From: Immersiella caudata
Lineage: Eukaryota > Ascomycota > Sordariomycetes > Sordariales > Lasiosphaeriaceae
Length of the DNA stretch: 64,000 bases
Assembly (NCBI GenBank): GCA_030512335.1
Contig: JAULSU010000001.1
Span: 992,001 to 1,056,000 of the forward strand
Direction: 5' to 3'
The position numbers and the translations under genes were made by a program. Below are positions 33,856 through 43,077 of the stretch, piece by piece (position 1 is the stretch's first letter; each line of letters starts with the position of its first letter). The notes beneath the pieces were generated by a model, which saw only the letters and a program-made list of their open reading frames with translations, did no database searches and was not told the DNA's origin.

Positions 33856-35969
33856 TCAAACGTAATACCTCGGGCCAGTTCTCCTATAGGCCATTATTTC
33901 TGAAGTGCTCTCGGATGAGTCTCGTGTGACGGCCCCCTTTAACTGATCCAAATTAAGCTGTAATTCTGCTACCTGCTTCTGTAGCGTCCGCAACCCATCA
34001 CGAGGTTCCTGCACTGCATCAGTTTGCATCTCCACATCTGGATCTGCCGCTCTGATCATGACAGATTGCCCGCCCGAGTGCATCTGTGCCGATAGATTGG
34101 GTGAGGTTTCGGTCCGTCGGCGTGGCCGCTCCCCTGTAGTTGGATGGTACTCCAGCTCGGCGAGACTCACAGCTCGTGAGCAAGGGGTTTCGAGAATGAT
34201 TTCTCGCATATCGCTCATGAACATCTCGTCTCCACATGCTTGGGCTCAAATGTTAGATATTTGGGAAGTTACAGTGATGGGGCTAGGAAGCATTACCCAA
34301 GAGCACCGTCCTACCAGGATACTGAGCCTCTTCTTCCAATGCTGACCGTATCGTCACCACGTGTCCGATTTCATTGTCGATTTCATTTTCGATTTTGTTT
34401 GCCGGGGCATTGTTTGCCGAGTTGACTTTGGTTGTGCCGTCCTCTACCTTGAAATCACGCTTTGTGAAAAGCGGATACTTGGAAACTCGTGGGGACGGAA
34501 ATTTGCAACGAACATCAAGGATAGGCTGTGAATCAAGTAGTTGTTAGTATCTTAACGAACCAGTTCTAGAATCTAGCTGCACTTACATATTTTTCAGAGT
34601 GGAGGGATTCAAGAACCCTCAACTGATCACTGGCTGGGGACTCTTGGGAGTTGTCTTCTAGCCACCAAAAGAACCGTACTGCGCGTGTCAAATCTCCGAA
34701 CGTGTGTTTGCTGGAGCCTGCAGCTCGGGATTCTACGTCACGGTTATGCCGCACAAGAAGATGAAGCACAAACGGAAGGACTGCTGTGATGCCCGTTCCC
34801 TTTGCAGCGATAACGACACTCTCATACTCATAGAGACGCAAGTCTCTGCCGTAAGGCCCTTCAAGACGAAGACCAGTGTTAGCCTTTGTGTCAATAGGGT
34901 TTCGCCTTTGGCGGTTGTGGTGTGGAGACAGAGAGAAGCTGAGCTCATGAACTCGCTCCGTTCCGAATTCTTCAGGTTTAGCCCACGCGAGCGTCAGCGG
35001 GATCCCCCGAAGAAGATCATACGCGGGGAGCGGTCCTGGGAAGAACACGTAATAATAACACCCGGGGTAAGCCCGTATTAGATGGTCTCTTGTCTGAGAC
35101 TTGCCTCACAATGTTAGAATGGAGCGTCCATCTCAGCCCAGGCAGCTTACAGTAGTTGAGACCGTCAAAAACTTCGCGTCACCATATTCTTGGCACTTTT
35201 TGATAGTGACATACCCGCGTTGGAAAACAAAGGTAGTTCCGAGTCGATAGAGGTGTGTTAGGGACCAGAGTCCGCAGGAGATCAAGGCAATGATCTTCGC
35301 TAGGCCGATTGGCTGTAGAAGGACATGCCACGTCCATGCTGCTGTTGCGGTCAAATGAATAGCTAAGTGGATCCTGCCAGCGTGCCGTGAGGGCATCCAA
35401 GTGAACCAAACACCCAGAAGTAGGATGACGGAGAGCGCGACCGTGGCCTGCAATTTCCTATTGTTAGATACAGAGAAATGTCTTGGACAAGAAGTACATA
35501 CTACGATACCTGACACACCTAGCATATTTGTCACTCCTTGTTGTTTGAGGATGATGCCAGAGTGTAGTAAAGCCTCCGTCACTGCGATGGCGCCTGCGCA
35601 GCGGTGAAAAAACTGGTATTGTTGCAGCGGAACCCCCACAAAGTCCACCCAGGGATTCGTCCTCCCACCCAAGACAACAAACATGAGATTAATTGAAGCA
35701 ACGAGGGACGATCTCTTTGTCAACGGCAGTTCATTGCCAACTCGAGCGCCAAGAGCCACACAATTGATAGCTACGTATATAGCCGCAAAGCTAAGTCTCA
35801 GCCATGTAACACCCAACACAGAAGGTAGGGAAAAAGGCCGTGAATGTTTGAGGGACAGAGTAAAGGTGCGCAATCTTGGTTGAAGATTACGGTACACGAA
35901 TCGCATCATCAAATAGAGCGGCGGCACAACCGCAATGCTGCACACCGTGATAAGGTACACTTGGATCAT
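33856..35969 (-). CDS. ferric-reductase-like transmembrane protein with C-terminal coiled-coil extension
   Basis: Five exons (35502-35969, 35151-35447, 34587-35099, 34297-34525, 33856-34238) with introns of 54, 51, 60, 58 bp sum to exactly 630 codons (629 residues). Exons 1-2 encode about six to seven TM helices carrying two His-x13-His pairs (HRCAG..LLHSG and IHLAIH..WHVLL), which bind the two hemes of FRE/NOX proteins. Exon 3 has the flavin/NADPH domain with YPGCYYYVFFPGPLP and the nucleotide loop AAKGTGITAVLPF; the usual FAD HPFT box reads IPLTLAW, so the family branch is divergent. Exon 5 adds about 90 residues with a coiled coil (LRTLQKQVAELQLNLDQL) not usual in the family. It should move electrons across a membrane to Fe3+ or another acceptor. 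The exon 3 acceptor may shift by 6 bases. Confidence 0.78.
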
Positions 35970-36338
35970 CTTGGAGACCTCGCGCTTGCTGATTGCGATC
36001 TCTTGGTTCAGCTATCGGGGGGCCTTATGTAGCCACCTGGGCTCTCTCAGCTGCCTCCTATGTATCTAAAAAAAAGATTGCCGGCGCGCTTCCAAAACGA
36101 GTTCTGGAACCAGGTTCCAGCGGCCCCCAAATAGCCGCCGAGCCCCCAACTAGCCGCCGAGTGGGCAGTCCCCGATTAGCCACCGACTGGGCAGCCCCCG
36201 ATTAGCCGCCGATTGGGCGGCTATTCATCAACGCGAACGGGTTTGCATCCATTATAAAGCGGATGCTTCGCGTTTATCACCCCAAAGCCGTTTTCGGTCA
36301 TCCATCCTCCAGTCTTCTTCGTATTTGCAGGTTCAAAC
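35970..36338. other. divergent promoter region with tandem repeat
   Basis: This 370-bp region separates the ferric-reductase-like and MADS-like genes. It carries TTCTGGAACCAGGTTCCAG near 36100 (an imperfect palindrome) and a GC-rich tandem array. Confidence 0.5.
36118..36224. repeat. tandem repeat of about 26-27 bp, four units
   Basis: Imperfect units of the form CCCCCGATTAGCCGCCGA(C/T)TGGGCAG repeat head to tail. The unit contains AGCCGCCGA in every copy. Confidence 0.7.
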
Positions 36339-37295
36339 ATGGTTCCTGATGAGAATGACCGCCGAGCTGCACGCAGTTGTCGGGACCGCACGAAGGGCCT
36401 CGCGAGCAAGGCTTATGCTCTTGGCAAGATACCAGGTTGCAGGGTAGCCATCTATGTTGAGCGTGGCTCTCGGGTTGTTTGCTTCCGGAGTCACGACGAT
36501 TTTGTGCCACAATGGCGGTTCCCGATCTTGAATCCGGACTCTGCCGACACCCACTCTGTGAACTTCTCGCCGCATTCCCCAACGTTCCCGACGCATTGGC
36601 CGCCTGCTCAAGATTTTACATTTGCGACTCCAGCGGATTTCAGAACGCCCAAATCCCCGCAGAAAAGACGACTGGAGAGGTTCTTCGAGGAGCTTGAGGA
36701 TGTCTCGGCATACTCTAAGCCAGCAAAGACGACGATTCTTTCACCCGAAACGTTGCCAACAACCTACGCCTACCATGTTGCCCCACAAACTCCACCGACA
36801 GCCTCCTCTCAGCCAGCGGAGACGGTCATTCCTTCACCCGAAACGCTGCCAACAACCTACGCCTATCCCCAGCAGGAGGAGGTGATTGTTGTGACGCCAC
36901 AAACTCCACCAACAGCCTCCTCTCATCCAGCGAAGACAACCGTTCACCCCCAACAGGAGGAGGCGATTTTTACTACGCCACAAGCTCCACCGACAGCCTA
37001 CTCTCAGCCAGCAAAGATGACCGTTCTTCCGCCGAAAACGCCACCAACAACCTCCCCCCCGCGCGGAAAAAGGATGGTTGTCCCACCACAAACGCCGCCA
37101 ACGACCTACCCCCGGCAGGAGAAAACGATTGTTGTTGAAATACAAACGCCACCACCTACTCGGAGCTCGAAGAAGCGCTCACACTCTGAGGCTCAAGTCC
37201 CACCTCCAAGCCAGGGTCCAATGCGAAAGAAGCCTAGGGTTCCACTTGCTGGGAGTGGAAGGAAGGTTTCCCACAGAACAAGTTGGTTTGAATAG
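36339..37295 (+). CDS. MADS-box-like protein with Pro/Thr-rich repeats, 318 residues
   Basis: Residues 7-55 (RRAARSCRDRTKGLASKAYALGKI..VAIYVE..VVCFRS) follow the MADS/SRF pattern: basic Arg/Lys positions, KGLxxKAYxLGKI, then a VAIY strand. The usual first half of the DNA-contacting helix is short. Residues 115-290 are imperfect 20-30-residue repeats (PETLPTTYAY, TPQTPPTASS, HPQQEE). The C-terminus is basic (KKRSHSEAQVPPPS, MRKKPRVPL), probably nuclear. A TTTGCAG directly upstream of the ATG looks like a splice acceptor, so a 5' exon may exist. A fungal orphan transcription factor is the inference; the MADS match is partial. Confidence 0.55.
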   Translation: MVPDENDRRAARSCRDRTKGLASKAYALGKIPGCRVAIYVERGSRVVCFRSHDDFVPQWRFPILNPDSADTHSVNFSPHSPTFPTHWPPAQDFTFATPADFRTPKSPQKRRLERFFEELEDVSAYSKPAKTTILSPETLPTTYAYHVAPQTPPTASSQPAETVIPSPETLPTTYAYPQQEEVIVVTPQTPPTASSHPAKTTVHPQQEEAIFTTPQAPPTAYSQPAKMTVLPPKTPPTTSPPRGKRMVVPPQTPPTTYPRQEKTIVVEIQTPPPTRSSKKRSHSEAQVPPPSQGPMRKKPRVPLAGSGRKVSHRTSWFE

Positions 37296-37579
37296 ATTAA
37301 TGTGTGCTGGCTTATTACATCTGTGTACTAGTATCTTTGAATATTACCCACGTAGATAGTCTTGAGAAGTTTTGCATATCTGAGCATCTATGAACTGTCC
37401 GTTTAGAACGAATGTTTCAATGCGAGACTGTTTGCGATCATGCTACAATGATATACAGCCCGGCTGGTATTTGGAGAGAGTCATTGGTAGCACGTAACCT
37501 TTAAGGCTGACTCAATCGAAAATAACAAGTATCTTGAAGCCGAGCACAGCCCAATCTTCAAGTAAATATATACACAGGC
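37296..37579. other. short intergenic region
   Basis: This lies between two convergent genes and holds nothing recognisable. Confidence 0.3.
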
Positions 37580-37897
37580 TCAAGAAGGCACTACTATACA
37601 AAGGTCCGCAATCCCAGAAACAAGAGTGTCCATCACGGAGGATGATGCTTCGTGAAGCATTTCTCCTATCTTCTGGCGTGTCGAGTTGGAGTGGGGGTTA
37701 TTCTCTCGCGTGGTGAACCGTCTCCTCATGGCACTTGTATATCGATGAAATGTTGAGGCTTTTCTAGGGTAAGGCGTCGGTGGCCGCCGCCCGTTGCTAG
37801 CTGAAAGTTCAGTTGTGATTCGATGTGGGATATTGAGTGTGATGCCGCGGCGAGCTAGTATTGTGGATTTTGATTTTTTTTTGGCAACGCCCTGCAT
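37580..37897 (-). CDS. small basic orphan protein, 105 residues
   Basis: This ORF starts with ATG and a Lys/Arg-rich segment (MQGVAKKKSKSTILARRG), followed by a polar middle and a hydrophobic end. Support comes from context: the recurrent island motif GACGGAAACCGGAAACGG lies 150-180 bp upstream (38054-38071), as it does near other orphan genes here. No family is recognised and the ORF could be fortuitous. Confidence 0.4.
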   Translation of the reverse strand: MQGVAKKKSKSTILARRGITLNIPHRITTELSASNGRRPPTPYPRKASTFHRYTSAMRRRFTTRENNPHSNSTRQKIGEMLHEASSSVMDTLVSGIADLCIVVPS

Positions 37898-38713
37898 GGT
37901 GCACTTTTAGGGGTCTCAAGAGATATGTGAAGTTTGATAGTCAGGGTACGCTGATGTATGTGGGTTGCCTACCGTTCTATATGTCCTCGCTGAGCCATAC
38001 AACACTAACTTTATTGTGATTCCGGTTTTGGACTCGAGTTTTGGTCAGCTTCTGACGGAAACCGGAAACGGTAATTGGGCAGTCCATCCCACAGGGATCG
38101 GACTTGGCGGCCTGATGGTTGCTCCTACTAGTGGTGTTGGGGGTCAAAAAAAACCACCCCGCCAAGTATTGCAGGGGCTTGCGCGGGGAGTGCACAGGGC
38201 AGAAAGTTGCCCGTGAGGCCGGAAAAACTTCTGTCGAAGCAGGAAAATGACAACCTAAAAGGAGTTTTTTTTTGCTCGGAATCACGGTAAAATGGTTTGG
38301 CAGATACGTTGCGCTGCGGTCTTGCGAAGTTCCGCAAAATCCACTACCTCTCTGTAAGGGTGGTGTTGGAGTGAGCAGCTGCAGACTCAAATCCTTCAGG
38401 TTGGGTTCTTCTCGCCAGTCCCAGGCTTTGCCATCTTTAGTTCTTTCTCGTCAGACTCGGAAGAATCTGTAAATATGCCTCAAATGCTGACATAGCTACA
38501 TGGTACAAATGTGTCACAGGCAATCAAGATGTGAAGGAAAGAAGTATCACATTTATATAGTTGTACAACCGCACAAATACTTTACATAAATAAGGGAGAA
38601 TCTACGGAAAGGAAGGAAAAAAGGAAACAAAAAGAAAAAAAAGAAACACAAAGTAAAAAAAGAAACGAAAAGGAAAAATGAAACAAAAAGTAAAAAAAGA
38701 AACATGCTCTTAT
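37898..38713. other. intergenic with motif cluster and A-rich tract
   Basis: ATTCCGGTTTTGGAC and GGAAACCGGAAACGG sit at about 38019-38071. From about 38605 to 38704 the sequence is a purine tract built of AAAAAAAGAAAC-like units, directly next to the 3' end of the repeat-protein gene. Confidence 0.5.
38605..38704. repeat. A/G-rich low-complexity tract
   Basis: Units such as AAAAAAAGAAAC and AAAGGAAAC repeat imperfectly over about 100 bp, with almost no C or T. Confidence 0.7.
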
Positions 38714-40693
38714 TTAGACTTTTTTAGACCGAATAGCAATGTCACGCATTCCATAAAAAAAAGCGTTAGGCCTATAGTCCATCTCCTGAACGTCCCCAAT
38801 CCCGCACATCCACATAGCTCGTTTCAGAGCACATTCGAAATCCCCTGCCTCCCATTTAGGCCAAGTTCTCAGGGTCGTTTGGCTGAACAGAAAGAAAGGG
38901 CGTTTAGAGCGTGAACTCCTAGGCGCTGCGAGAAGGTATATGCGATCATATTTCCCCCACCGGATCTTGAACACAGAGTTGACCTCAAGTTCGTTGAGTG
39001 ATGCGCACCCTTGCAGGTGGAAATGATGACCCATAGTAATCGTGTAAGTCGATCCAAGCGTGCAGTAGTTTTTAAATTCCTTCTCGTACTCCTTTTCGGC
39101 GTTGATGATATACCCAGCACGGGCATGTGGAAACTTCGGGTTTCTGCCCTTGACTGTGACTAAGAGGTGCCCAGCCTTTAATGTGTAATGGCCCTCAATG
39201 TCGACCCGCGTCTTTTTTCCATCCAGCATTATATGCATTAAATCCTTGCTAGAATCAATTGGAGAGCAGCCTCGAAGTTTCAACCGAGCTTGTCGCGCCT
39301 GGATCGCATTGTATGGAGCCTGGCGGACGGAGTTCGGGTCTGCATCAACATAGTAGTCCCGAATGACCAAGATATCGTTCCACTGAGCCATATAAATAGT
39401 ATTGTTGAGGAATTCGGGGAGGTTCCCATTTTCAATCCATGCGTCCATGACCTTCACTCTGTCTCCTGTTACCTCCCTGGCAAACGCAATGTGGAAGATG
39501 ACGAAGAAGTACTCGGCTATCCAAAATGTGAAAGCTGACGAACGGGCCTTGCAGTATTTCTCAGCGCGATGGAGAAAGAAGTTGACATTTGCAGCATTGC
39601 TGTGGTAAAGTATCGGGAGAAGATCCTGGAGCCGTTCATCCACCCAAAAGTCCAAGCTTGGATCGCTCGGTCGGATCTTTCGGAACAGATCCATGATTAC
39701 CGGCTCCCCAGCCTTGTCTAAGTGGATAGCCCAGGGGATCGTTGTCGGAAGGATTCCCGGAAAAGGTATCCATGATGGGTTGTACGAACTGATGGGATTT
39801 TCTCCAGCGGGCTTGGTGGGAGTTTCTCCAGCGGGCTTGGTGGGGTTTTCTCCAGCGGGCTTGATGGGCTTTTCTTCAGCGGACTCGGTGGGCTGTCTTT
39901 CAGCGGGCGCGGTGGGCTGTGTTTCAGCGGGCGCGGTGGGCTGTCTTTCAGCGGGTGCGGTGGGCTGTGTTTCAGCGGGCGCGGTGGGCTGTCTTTCAGC
40001 GGGTGCGGTGGGCTGTGTTTCAGCGGGTGTGGTGGGCTGTGTTTCAGCGGGTGTGGTGGGCTGTGTTTCAGCGGGTGTGGTGGGCTGTCTTTCAGCGGGT
40101 GCGGTGGGCTGTCTTTCAGCGGGTGCGGTGGGCTGTCTTTCAGCGGGTGCGGTGGGCTGTCTTTCAGCGGGTGCGGTGGGCTGTCTTTCAGCGGGCTCGG
40201 TGGGCTCTCTTTTAGCGGGCTTTCCGGAGTCAACGGCCCCGTCGGCTGTGTTCTCAGCATGTCCGCCATTTCTGACCCCATCACCTTCAGTGCCGCTGGC
40301 TGTGTCTTCAACTCCCTCTTGTCCTCCCTTCCAGACCTGTTCACTTCCAGCTCCGCTTGCTGCAGCCGGATCTGGATTGTCTTCTGACTCAGGCTCAACA
40401 ATCACTTCGCCGCCATCACCCAGTTCTATACCATGACGTTCAGCAATAGTGGCGATGATCTCCTCATGTTTCTCTGTTCCCACCGTAAAGGAGGGCTTCG
40501 TGGATGTTGATGGCCGAACCATAGGGGTCTTGGACCAAGCCTGCTCCTGACTCACGCCATGGGCTTCTAGGATATCTATCATAACATCGCGTTGAAGGTC
40601 TTTGTCCTTCAATTCAGGCCACCAAATCTTTCTTTTCGCCAAAGCATGTTGAAGCTCGTAGTTCCATCGCAGGTCTCCCCAGCGAGGTTCCAT
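38714..40693 (-). CDS. orphan protein with 8-residue tandem repeats (PTAPAERQ), 659 residues
   Basis: This intronless gene has three parts. The N-terminal 70 residues resemble a small helical domain (RWNYELQHALAKRKIWWPEL..DVMIDILEAHGV). The middle, about residues 150-320, is acidic and then holds roughly 18-20 copies of an 8-residue repeat (PTAPAERQ, PTTPAETQ, later KPAGENPT). The C-terminal 320 residues are a globular, aromatic-rich domain (FWVDERLQDLLPILYH, RAGYIINAEKEYEKEF) that I do not recognise. The longer ORF from 40849 was trimmed to the ATG at 40693 because its first 52 residues look like untranslated leader. It is divergent from the gene at 41152, with a shared promoter rich in GGTTTTGG motifs. 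Confidence 0.65.
   Translation of the reverse strand: MEPRWGDLRWNYELQHALAKRKIWWPELKDKDLQRDVMIDILEAHGVSQEQAWSKTPMVRPSTSTKPSFTVGTEKHEEIIATIAERHGIELGDGGEVIVEPESEDNPDPAAASGAGSEQVWKGGQEGVEDTASGTEGDGVRNGGHAENTADGAVDSGKPAKREPTEPAERQPTAPAERQPTAPAERQPTAPAERQPTAPAERQPTTPAETQPTTPAETQPTTPAETQPTAPAERQPTAPAETQPTAPAERQPTAPAETQPTAPAERQPTESAEEKPIKPAGENPTKPAGETPTKPAGENPISSYNPSWIPFPGILPTTIPWAIHLDKAGEPVIMDLFRKIRPSDPSLDFWVDERLQDLLPILYHSNAANVNFFLHRAEKYCKARSSAFTFWIAEYFFVIFHIAFAREVTGDRVKVMDAWIENGNLPEFLNNTIYMAQWNDILVIRDYYVDADPNSVRQAPYNAIQARQARLKLRGCSPIDSSKDLMHIMLDGKKTRVDIEGHYTLKAGHLLVTVKGRNPKFPHARAGYIINAEKEYEKEFKNYCTLGSTYTITMGHHFHLQGCASLNELEVNSVFKIRWGKYDRIYLLAAPRSSRSKRPFFLFSQTTLRTWPKWEAGDFECALKRAMWMCGIGDVQEMDYRPNAFFYGMRDIAIRSKKV
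39800..40215. repeat. 24-bp coding minisatellite
   Basis: About 17 units of 24 bp (GCGGGTGCGGTGGGCTGTCT plus TTCA on the plus strand) with few substitutions lie in the repeat-protein gene. All length changes are multiples of three. The tract is stop-free in several frames, which creates spurious ORFs on both strands. Confidence 0.88.
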
Positions 40694-41151
40694 CCTGTGA
40701 GCTGTGTTTGTTTGGATTTCTGAGACTCCAGGCAGGTATACGTCTTTATTCAAGGTAGTCGTTATGGCGCAGCACGGGGAGGTAAGTAAGTGGGCAAGGT
40801 GTAGCTGTGTAAGTCGATAGCGTGTTAAGTACGGGTAGGCTGGAATCAACGATTTATAAGACTTTCAAGCGTTCGCTATCGGTTACCGGTTTCTAATTCT
40901 GGATTAAGGAACCAAATCTCGGGCTCGGGTTTTGGTTTTGTGCACACCCCCCTGGTTGGGTTTCAGGTTTTGGTTTCGCGCACGCCCCTTCCCACCTTTG
41001 AATTCCTGATCCTAAATACCGGCTGGGTCATCGGTATTCCAAATCGCCGGGAATTATCAACTCAAGCCTTAATTACCTTCCATAGAATCTACGTGCACCC
41101 TCAAAAGCTGAGCCACATTCAAAATCCTGAGGCGCATACTCTTACAGCACC
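40694..41151. promoter_or_regulatory. divergent promoter region with CGGTTTC / GGTTTTGG motifs
   Basis: TACCGGTTTCTAATTCTGG is at 40884-40902, CGGGTTTTGGTTTTG at 40926-40940 and CAGGTTTTGGTTTCG at 40964-40978. A TATA-like ATTTATAAG lies at about 40852. Assignment as a promoter follows from the divergent genes on either side; the motif role is inferred. Confidence 0.4.
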
Positions 41152-41670
41152 ATGCCACGCTCAAACAGATATCGATCTGACAACGCCAGCACTATGATGC
41201 CCTACAAAGGGGAAAAGCTTGCTAAACATAGGCCAAGTGTCTATGACGAGCCATCCGATTACATGCATGTGTACACATTGCCCCCTAACTCCAAATACTG
41301 GAGTTCTCTGCCGTACCAACAATTCACCTCCGAGTACCCTATTATCAAGTTGCGGGAATCGGGCTACGACGAGTACCCTACTATCAAGCGGTGGGAATCG
41401 GGCTACGACGAGTGCCCCCCCATTATCACCCGCGGACGAACAGGTGAGCGGGCTGAGGCCGGGTGGACTCGGTCGGATATTCGACGTAAAATTAAGTCTC
41501 AGAATGACGAAATCAACAGGCGAGAGCGGAGGGTTGAACAGCGGCGGTCGGATGACAAACATGTGCGGTTCCTCCTTCCAAGCCGCGATGCCAGAGATCG
41601 CCGAACGGACCTAAGACCTCGATGCCAAAATTGTGGACACATCGTCAGGCTCCAGGGTAGTATTTATTGA
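41152..41670 (+). CDS. orphan hydrophilic protein, 172 residues
   Basis: This intronless ORF has a good start context (CACCATGCC). It is rich in Tyr, Arg, Ser and Asp. Two near-identical segments (ESGYDEYPTIK and ESGYDECPPII) form an internal duplication at about residues 70-95. A basic/acidic helical stretch (DIRRKIKSQNDEINRRERR) follows, and the end contains a single CQNC pair. No family is recognised. It is divergent from the PTAPAERQ repeat gene. Confidence 0.5.
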   Translation: MPRSNRYRSDNASTMMPYKGEKLAKHRPSVYDEPSDYMHVYTLPPNSKYWSSLPYQQFTSEYPIIKLRESGYDEYPTIKRWESGYDECPPIITRGRTGERAEAGWTRSDIRRKIKSQNDEINRRERRVEQRRSDDKHVRFLLPSRDARDRRTDLRPRCQNCGHIVRLQGSIY

Positions 41671-41792
41671 CGGAGGCTATGGAGGTTAGACATGTACTAG
41701 GTAGCTTAGTGGTGACGAAAGTAATATAGAGTGCTTTTAGATCAATGCTTCAACAAGCGGTGGTTGTACTTCAAGGTGCCGAGTGTGGCCTG

Positions 41793-41892
41793 TGTCATGG
41801 GGCTACGGCCCCACATTAAGCCTTGGCTACGGCCACGGCCCGGTCCCACACGGAAGCCCCGGGCTGGGCTCCGCTCCCGTAGCGACTGTATA
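41793..41892 (+). repeat. left LTR, first part
   Basis: This segment begins TGTCATGGGGCTACGG and ends GTAGCGACTGT. It matches 46104-46203 closely (shared GGGCTACGGCCCCACATT and GGCTCCGCTCCCGTAGCG). The homology then stops and resumes at about 42937. Confidence 0.75.
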
Positions 41893-42936
41893 TGCAGATC
41901 TGGTTCCAAATCTGGGCTGGTCCGCTGCAGAGTAGCTGGCTCACCTTGCCTGGAAGGGCATCGCTTACCGAGGTGTGCCTTTGGTTCATTGCGTTCAGTT
42001 TGCTAGATTTTTCCAGGCGGCAAAATGCTCCACACTGATTGCACTAGCCGGCAAGGCGCTTCCGAGGGTTGCAGCACGCAGCGAAGCGCCAGGCTTCACC
42101 CTCTGCAGGATTCAGCTTTCGGTTTCCTGGCTCCCGAAAAACTTGAACTTGTTGCAGGCAGGCACCGCCCTTCGCCACGACCTTCGTAGCCCCAAGTATT
42201 TAAAACCCTTTGGTCGTCTTGGGAGCCGGTCCCCCTTTGTCATCTCACTCCGCACATCAGAATTATTCCCCCATTTGGACTACAATCTTGCTGTCAACAG
42301 TACCTACTTCTACGGAAGATCAATTATCTTCGTGCACCAGGGTTCGCCCGGTAAACGATCGTGATTGTGCTGAAGAGTCAAGCAGTGAAGAGGCAGTAAG
42401 AGAGTAGCACGAGATAAGATTATTAGAATGATGACTTGGGGTGAGGACCTTGGTGAAAAGGGTGGACTTCTCTTCTACGTCCAATCGAGGGACTCTATCG
42501 ATGACTACGGCGACACCAGGTGTCTTCTTCCTTCCGTATCACCCTGTACCCTAAGGGGGGTTCAGGGGGGATGGCGTCACTTCAAAGCAGCGAGAAGAAA
42601 AGGAAAAGACCAGGCAATGTGTGAGCAGGCAAACCAACTCTTTGATGATGTGTGTTATGCCTTCGACCGTGGCCGACTTCGAGGAAGCGAGTACAGATAC
42701 TTCAAGGAAAAGATCAAACGTGCTGCTAAAAGAAAGAGCTGCAAGTTATCCTAATGGCGTTTTGTCTCTTTTACTAACTTCCCTAGCACTTAGAATGCTT
42801 TGGATCTTTTGCAGCCTGCATTTCTTACGGGTACATGCTGATCGGGATATGGATGTTGTTAACTAGTGAAATTACATTTTTGATTTTTCAAGCTGTCTTT
42901 ATAGCCAATTAAATGGGAACTTACTGGTTAAAAGGT
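41893..42936. other. insertion of about 1,044 bp inside the left LTR
   Basis: The intact right LTR reads GACTGTGGTATATAGC where the left copy is interrupted. The insert carries the copy-B orphan gene with its conserved leader. Left edge GTATATGC and right edge GGTACATAGC resemble each other and the intact site, so a target duplication of about 8-9 bp is possible. No terminal inverted repeats were seen. Confidence 0.55.
42428..42754 (+). CDS. orphan family protein, copy B (108 residues), inside the split LTR
   Basis: It is homologous to the gene at 32782 in the block EQANQLFDDVCYAF..YRYFKEKIKRAAKR. The upstream leader is also shared (ACAGTACCTACTTCTACGG and GTGCTGAAGAGTCAAGCAG). The N-terminus differs from copy A, and copy B ends at SCKLS-TAA where copy A continues, so it may be slightly truncated. 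The gene sits in sequence inserted into a retrotransposon LTR, which makes it a candidate for mobility or segmental duplication. Function is unknown. Confidence 0.55.
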   Translation: MMTWGEDLGEKGGLLFYVQSRDSIDDYGDTRCLLPSVSPCTLRGVQGGWRHFKAARRKGKDQAMCEQANQLFDDVCYAFDRGRLRGSEYRYFKEKIKRAAKRKSCKLS

Positions 42937-43045
42937 ACATAGCTTGACGAGCTCCGACCAGAGCTCGTCCTCCTCTCCTTCCTCTTTACAGAAACCATAA
43001 TTGACGATAAACCCCTGCCACGGTGCTCACCTTGCTGGACCCTCT
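42937..43045 (+). repeat. left LTR, second part
   Basis: GGTACATAGCTTGACGAGCTC through CCTTGCTGGACCCTC matches 46201-46306 of the right LTR, including TCCTCCTCTCCTTCCTC. The gag-like frame starts 33 bp downstream. Confidence 0.75.
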
Positions 43046-43077
43046 CTGGTTTCTGTTAGCCCGTTGGGGCTATCGGA

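Noticed and set aside
39693..40436. Plus-strand Gly/Val/Cys-rich ORFs
   Set aside because: They are shadow frames of the 24-bp minisatellite in the minus-strand repeat gene.
38714..40849. Upstream start of the repeat-protein gene at 40849
   Set aside because: The 52 extra residues look like leader, and the ATG at 40693 starts the ordered domain.
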